NCBI GenBank assembly: GCA_943789475.1
Contig: CALSUG010000003.1
Span: 212,680 to 276,679 of the forward strand
Length of the DNA: 64,000 nucleotides
Direction of reading: 5' to 3'
DNA from: an uncultured Alphaproteobacteria bacterium
GTDB lineage: Bacteria; Pseudomonadota; Alphaproteobacteria; Micavibrionales; UBA1664
The translations under genes were made by a program, and so were the position numbers. The notes under the pieces are model-generated. The model did no database searches and was not told where the DNA came from. It was given only the letters and a program-made list of their open reading frames with translations. This document shows positions 60,706 through 64,000 of this stretch, in pieces; the stretch's first letter is position 1, and each line of letters opens with the position of its first letter.

Positions 60706-62460
60706 TGATGGATATTGCACAAAACCACCAACGCAAACGATGCGCCATCTATACCCGTAAATCATCCGAGGAAGGTCTAGACAAAGAATTTAATTCGCTG
60801 GATGCCCAGCGCGAGGCAGGAAAAAACAAAATTCTCTCACAGCGCCATGAGGGGTGGGAGTTACTGAACGAGCATTACGATGATGGTGGAATATCAGGTG
60901 GGACAATGGAACGACCAGCACTCCAGCGCATGATTGAAGACATCAAGGCTGGCAAGATTGATATCGTCCTCGTCTATAAAATTGACCGACTATCACGCTC
61001 CATGCTCGACTTCTTGGGCATGATTAAATTCTTTGATGAGCTATAACGTGTCCTTTGTATCCGTTACACAGGATTTGAACACGGACAGTGCCATGGGTCG
61101 ATTAGTGTTGAATGTCCTGCAATCATTCGCACAGTTTGAACGTGAAATCGCCTCGGAACGGATTAAGGATAAGATTGCCCTGTCTAAAACAACGAGGCAT
61201 GTGGATGGGGGGAACAATACCGCTAGGTTATGATGCATGTGGATAGCAAGTTGCATGTTGTCCCTGAATGAAGCCGAAATCGTCAGATTTCTCTTTGATA
61301 GTTTCATCGAAACCCAATCACCAACTGAGGTCATGAAACGTGCCAAGGAAAAAGGGATATAAAAGCAAGGCGCAGACGCACCGTCACAGGCACGCATTAT
61401 CCAGCGCGAAATTTCACATCATCATCGCTCTATCAAATCTTACGCAATGTCACTCTACACAGGGAAGATTGAGCATAAAGAAAAAGGGGAGGTGTATGAC
61501 GGATTCATAGAGCGATTATTGATATAAGAGTATGGAACCAAGTTGAAGGATTATTGCAGAATCCGTTAAAAACCGCCTCGTCAAACAAGCGAGATAGCCG
61601 CCTACTTATTGAAAGGGTTATTAAAGATCCGATGGATATTCACTCACGCCAACATTTACCAAAAAGAAGGATGGCGAATTTATCGATATTATGTCAGCAC
61701 CCAAGCACGAAGAAAAGCTTATGATAATTGTCCATTAAAAACAATATCCGCTCCATTTTTAGAAGACATCATATTCGATCAAGTTAAACAGTTCCTCACT
61801 AATGTCGAATGGGTACAGACGGATGCAAAAGCAAGATGAAACTCAAATTCTCTGATATCCGATTTGCACTTAAAGAATTTTGATCTCATGTGGGAAGAGT
61901 TATTTCCTGCCGAGCAAGCACGAATTATTCAGCTGGTCATTAAAAATTGTGGTGCATCCTGATAAAATCATCATCTACCTTTTATCCCTGGGAATGCTCT
62001 CCGTATTACATCAATTTATGCCCGATTTAAGGTTCACAGGGCGACGTTGATGATCCTATGGTGTTGGAAATTCCCGTTCAATCTCCAGCGCAATCGCGCA
62101 AACACAAAAGGTTATTATCGCGTCCCGACGGTCAGCAATGTTATACGCACATGATGCAACCACATTATTGATGAGGCCGCTGGTCAAGGCCATCGCTACG
62201 GGCGCACCGGTGGCAAGGTGATGATTGATACGTGGTGAGGCACGATTCAAGCACAGGATGTTGCCAACCAGGAAAACATCCCTGCAACAGCGATGCACTG
62301 AGAAAGTCATGCGTCTCACAGAACTGGCACCCGATATTACCAGCGCAATATTGGACGGCACGCAACCGCCTGAATCATTACAGACTAATACGACCTGATT
62401 AAAGGTCGTGCCATTGCCGCTTAGACTGGAACGAACAACGAGCTATGTTGGGATTTCTAA
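60705..62460 (+). pseudogene. Serine recombinase (phage integrase-type), multiple frameshifts
   Basis: RCAIYTRKSSEEGLDKEFNSLDAQREA..., broken near 61040 and repeatedly after 61200; C-terminal LAPDITSAILDGTQPPE...LIKGRAI still recognisable to about 62460. Confidence 0.85.
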
Positions 62461-62606
62461 ACCATAACATGCGCTTCATCATCTTCAGGCTCTTCAAAGT
62501 TTTCCTTGAGCAATCTTTGAAATTCTTTCCATTACGCCTCGCAATTTCACCTGAGCGTAGATGCATGTCGCTCCTTGACGATATTAGGCATCTGGATTCA
62601 TGTATA

Positions 62607-62935
62607 CTATTGCTCGAAATTAACAGCTAAGCTTTGAGCGACTGATTGCGCATAACTCCTCGATTCCTTATCCCAAAATCCAAAGTCTAGTATTACCGAT
62701 TGCCCACTGCATAAGAGCTTTTCTGCCTCTAACCATAACTGTGTGATTGCCTTAGAAAAATAGTTATCCCAATTCGCTTCCAGCTCTTCAATTTTGAAGT
62801 GTGTCTCGCAGTACTCATCACCGTTTAGTCTTACAGCCCCTGTATCACGAGATAACGCCTTCGAATATGTTGTTTTCCCCTGCACCAATAAAACCCTGAA
62901 TAATTGTTAAAGTCAGTTTGCTCATATTCATTCAT
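62607..62935 (-). pseudogene. P-loop ATPase/kinase (AAA_33-like), frameshifted in the P-loop
   Basis: MSKLTLTIIQGFIGAG then shifted GKTTYSKALSRDTGAVRLNGDEY...LLCSGQSVILDFGFW; truncated C-terminus. Confidence 0.65.
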
Positions 62936-63177
62936 TCTATCCTATTATAATGAGATTTATAGCCAGTAATTATCAGTCAAAGTGACACCCTTAGTTTATG
63001 ACATAATTCTATCTTTTTAGATTTGAGGGTGTCATTAAAGTAAAGAGATTTCAATAAGTTAAATATTATTTTTAGAAAAAAGCACACGCTTTCTCTAAAC
63101 AATTAATGATATGGTAGTCGTCTCACAACTTTAACTTTTTGCAAATAGCTGTAACCATTGGAAAATAAGGAAATATG

Positions 63178-63209
63178 TCCGACACCCTCGAAGGGTCGAG
63201 GATGTCGGA
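63178..63209. repeat. 14-bp inverted repeat (one mismatch), 4-nt loop
   Basis: TCCGACACCCTCGA AGGG TCGAGGATGTCGGA. Confidence 0.8.
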
Positions 63210-63364
63210 TAAAAGAGACTATCCGCAAAAAGGAGACAAGATAGGCCAAAATTGGAGAGAAATAGAGTCGCCGAGGTTGCCGAATAACCAGCGCAGAATG
63301 GCACATAAACTGGGCTTTATAGCTCAGTTTAAAATCATCTTAAGTTGGTTTGAAATGTGAAAGA

Positions 63365-63438
63365 TGGCTGGGGTACCAGGGATCGAACCTGGGATCGCCG
63401 GATCAAAACCGGATGCCTTACCGCTTGGCCATACCCCA
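63365..63438 (-). tRNA. tRNA-Gln (TTG anticodon), CCA encoded
   Basis: Acceptor TGGGGTA/TACCCCA, anticodon arm CCGGTTTTGATCCGG, T-arm CCAGGTTCGAACCTGG, 3' GCCA. Confidence 0.9.
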
Positions 63439-63473
63439 ACAATATAAATGAGACATTCTCGATAAAGAGAAAA

Positions 63474-63518
63474 TGGTGCCGCAAACAGGATTCGAACCCG
63501 TGGCCTGATGATTACAAA
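63474..63518 (-). pseudogene. 3' half of tRNA-Thr(TGT), truncated at the anticodon loop
   Basis: Minus strand TTTGTAATCATCAGGCCACGGGTTCGAATCCTGTTTGCGGCACCA; the matching 5' stem is absent. Confidence 0.75.
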
Positions 63519-63686
63519 TTAAATTATGTCCATATTGATGTGGTCTAATATACTGCAATATTGAACCATAAACCGTAGCTAAAATTTAGATATTATTAGG
63601 TTTAATTTTGGACTTTAAAATGCCTGTTTTAATATTAAGAAACCGTCACTAATTTCTCTCAGCATTATTATTGCGTTATTTTATAC

Positions 63687-64000
63687 TTAAATAAACTTCT
63701 TCATGGTGATGTCTGATGTATTAAAACCTTTATACGTAACATCAATTGACAAAAGCGGTAATGAAGTTACGGGCATAAATTTTGATTTGAATTTATCTAG
63801 ATTTTCTGTTTCTGACCCTCCAACATTTAGATATTGAACATTCTGATCTTTTAAGGTCTTGCATGTTGTAACCGTTTGAAAATCAGATAATCCAGAAACA
63901 CTAATATCCGCTAAGTTAATAAAACTGTTTGCTTGAGTGTTGTTGACTTGATCCCATACAACAAAACCAAGTGGTTTTCGTCCTTGAAAATAAAGTAAAC
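63687..64000 (-). CDS. C-terminal part of a hypothetical protein (runs off window)
   Basis: Minus frame LLYFQGRKPLGFVVWDQVNNTQANSFINLADISVSGLSDFQTVTTCKTLKDQNVQYLNVGGSETENLDKFKSKFMPVTSLPLLSIDVTYKGFNTSDITMKKFI*. Confidence 0.5.
   Translation of the reverse strand, partial: LLYFQGRKPLGFVVWDQVNNTQANSFINLADISVSGLSDFQTVTTCKTLKDQNVQYLNVGGSETENLDKFKSKFMPVTSLPLLSIDVTYKGFNTSDITMKKFI

Overview
The window looks like an alphaproteobacterial chromosome segment carrying a large composite mobile region. Left flank (1-7 kb): a Dot/Icm-type (T4BSS) dotD-dotC-dotB cluster, a ribosomal oxygenase (RoxA/YcfD-like), cytochrome c and prephenate dehydratase. From about 7.8 to 10.6 kb, ftsK, lolA and an Hpt-domain gene are broken by a cluster of single-base indels. 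At 10.58-11.23 kb lies a short mosaic colinear with four separated pieces of the large prophage further right, i.e. an internally deleted remnant. An accessory region (11.3-23.8 kb) holds a Fic gene, a serine-recombinase/ParB/RepB-like cassette, a possible structured RNA, an EgtD-like methyltransferase with an XRE regulator, and an undescribed-looking cluster (SH3, Sel1-like, Q/P-rich, helical and paralogous proteins). A lambda-type siphovirus prophage follows (about 24-60 kb; lysis, tail, head, terminase, methyltransferase, early genes) with many moron genes: a TIR-like protein, a HEPN-motif protein, a DUF2026-like papain-fold protein and a pair of ABC exporters. The right edge has a decayed serine recombinase, an intact tRNA-Gln(TTG) whose 3' end is echoed at 11.22 kb, and a 3' half of tRNA-Thr(TGT). 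The most interesting unlisted signals are (i) three 24-bp palindromic iterons plus an inverted pair of perfect DnaA boxes inside a replication-like phage gene, (ii) inverted 12-bp-periodic GTGGAT repeats bracketing the S24 repressor-like gene and its divergent partner, (iii) a repeated ~36-bp promoter-like motif before three plus-strand phage genes, and (iv) the colinear deletion-derivative prophage remnant. All family assignments come from reading the translations; no database search was run.
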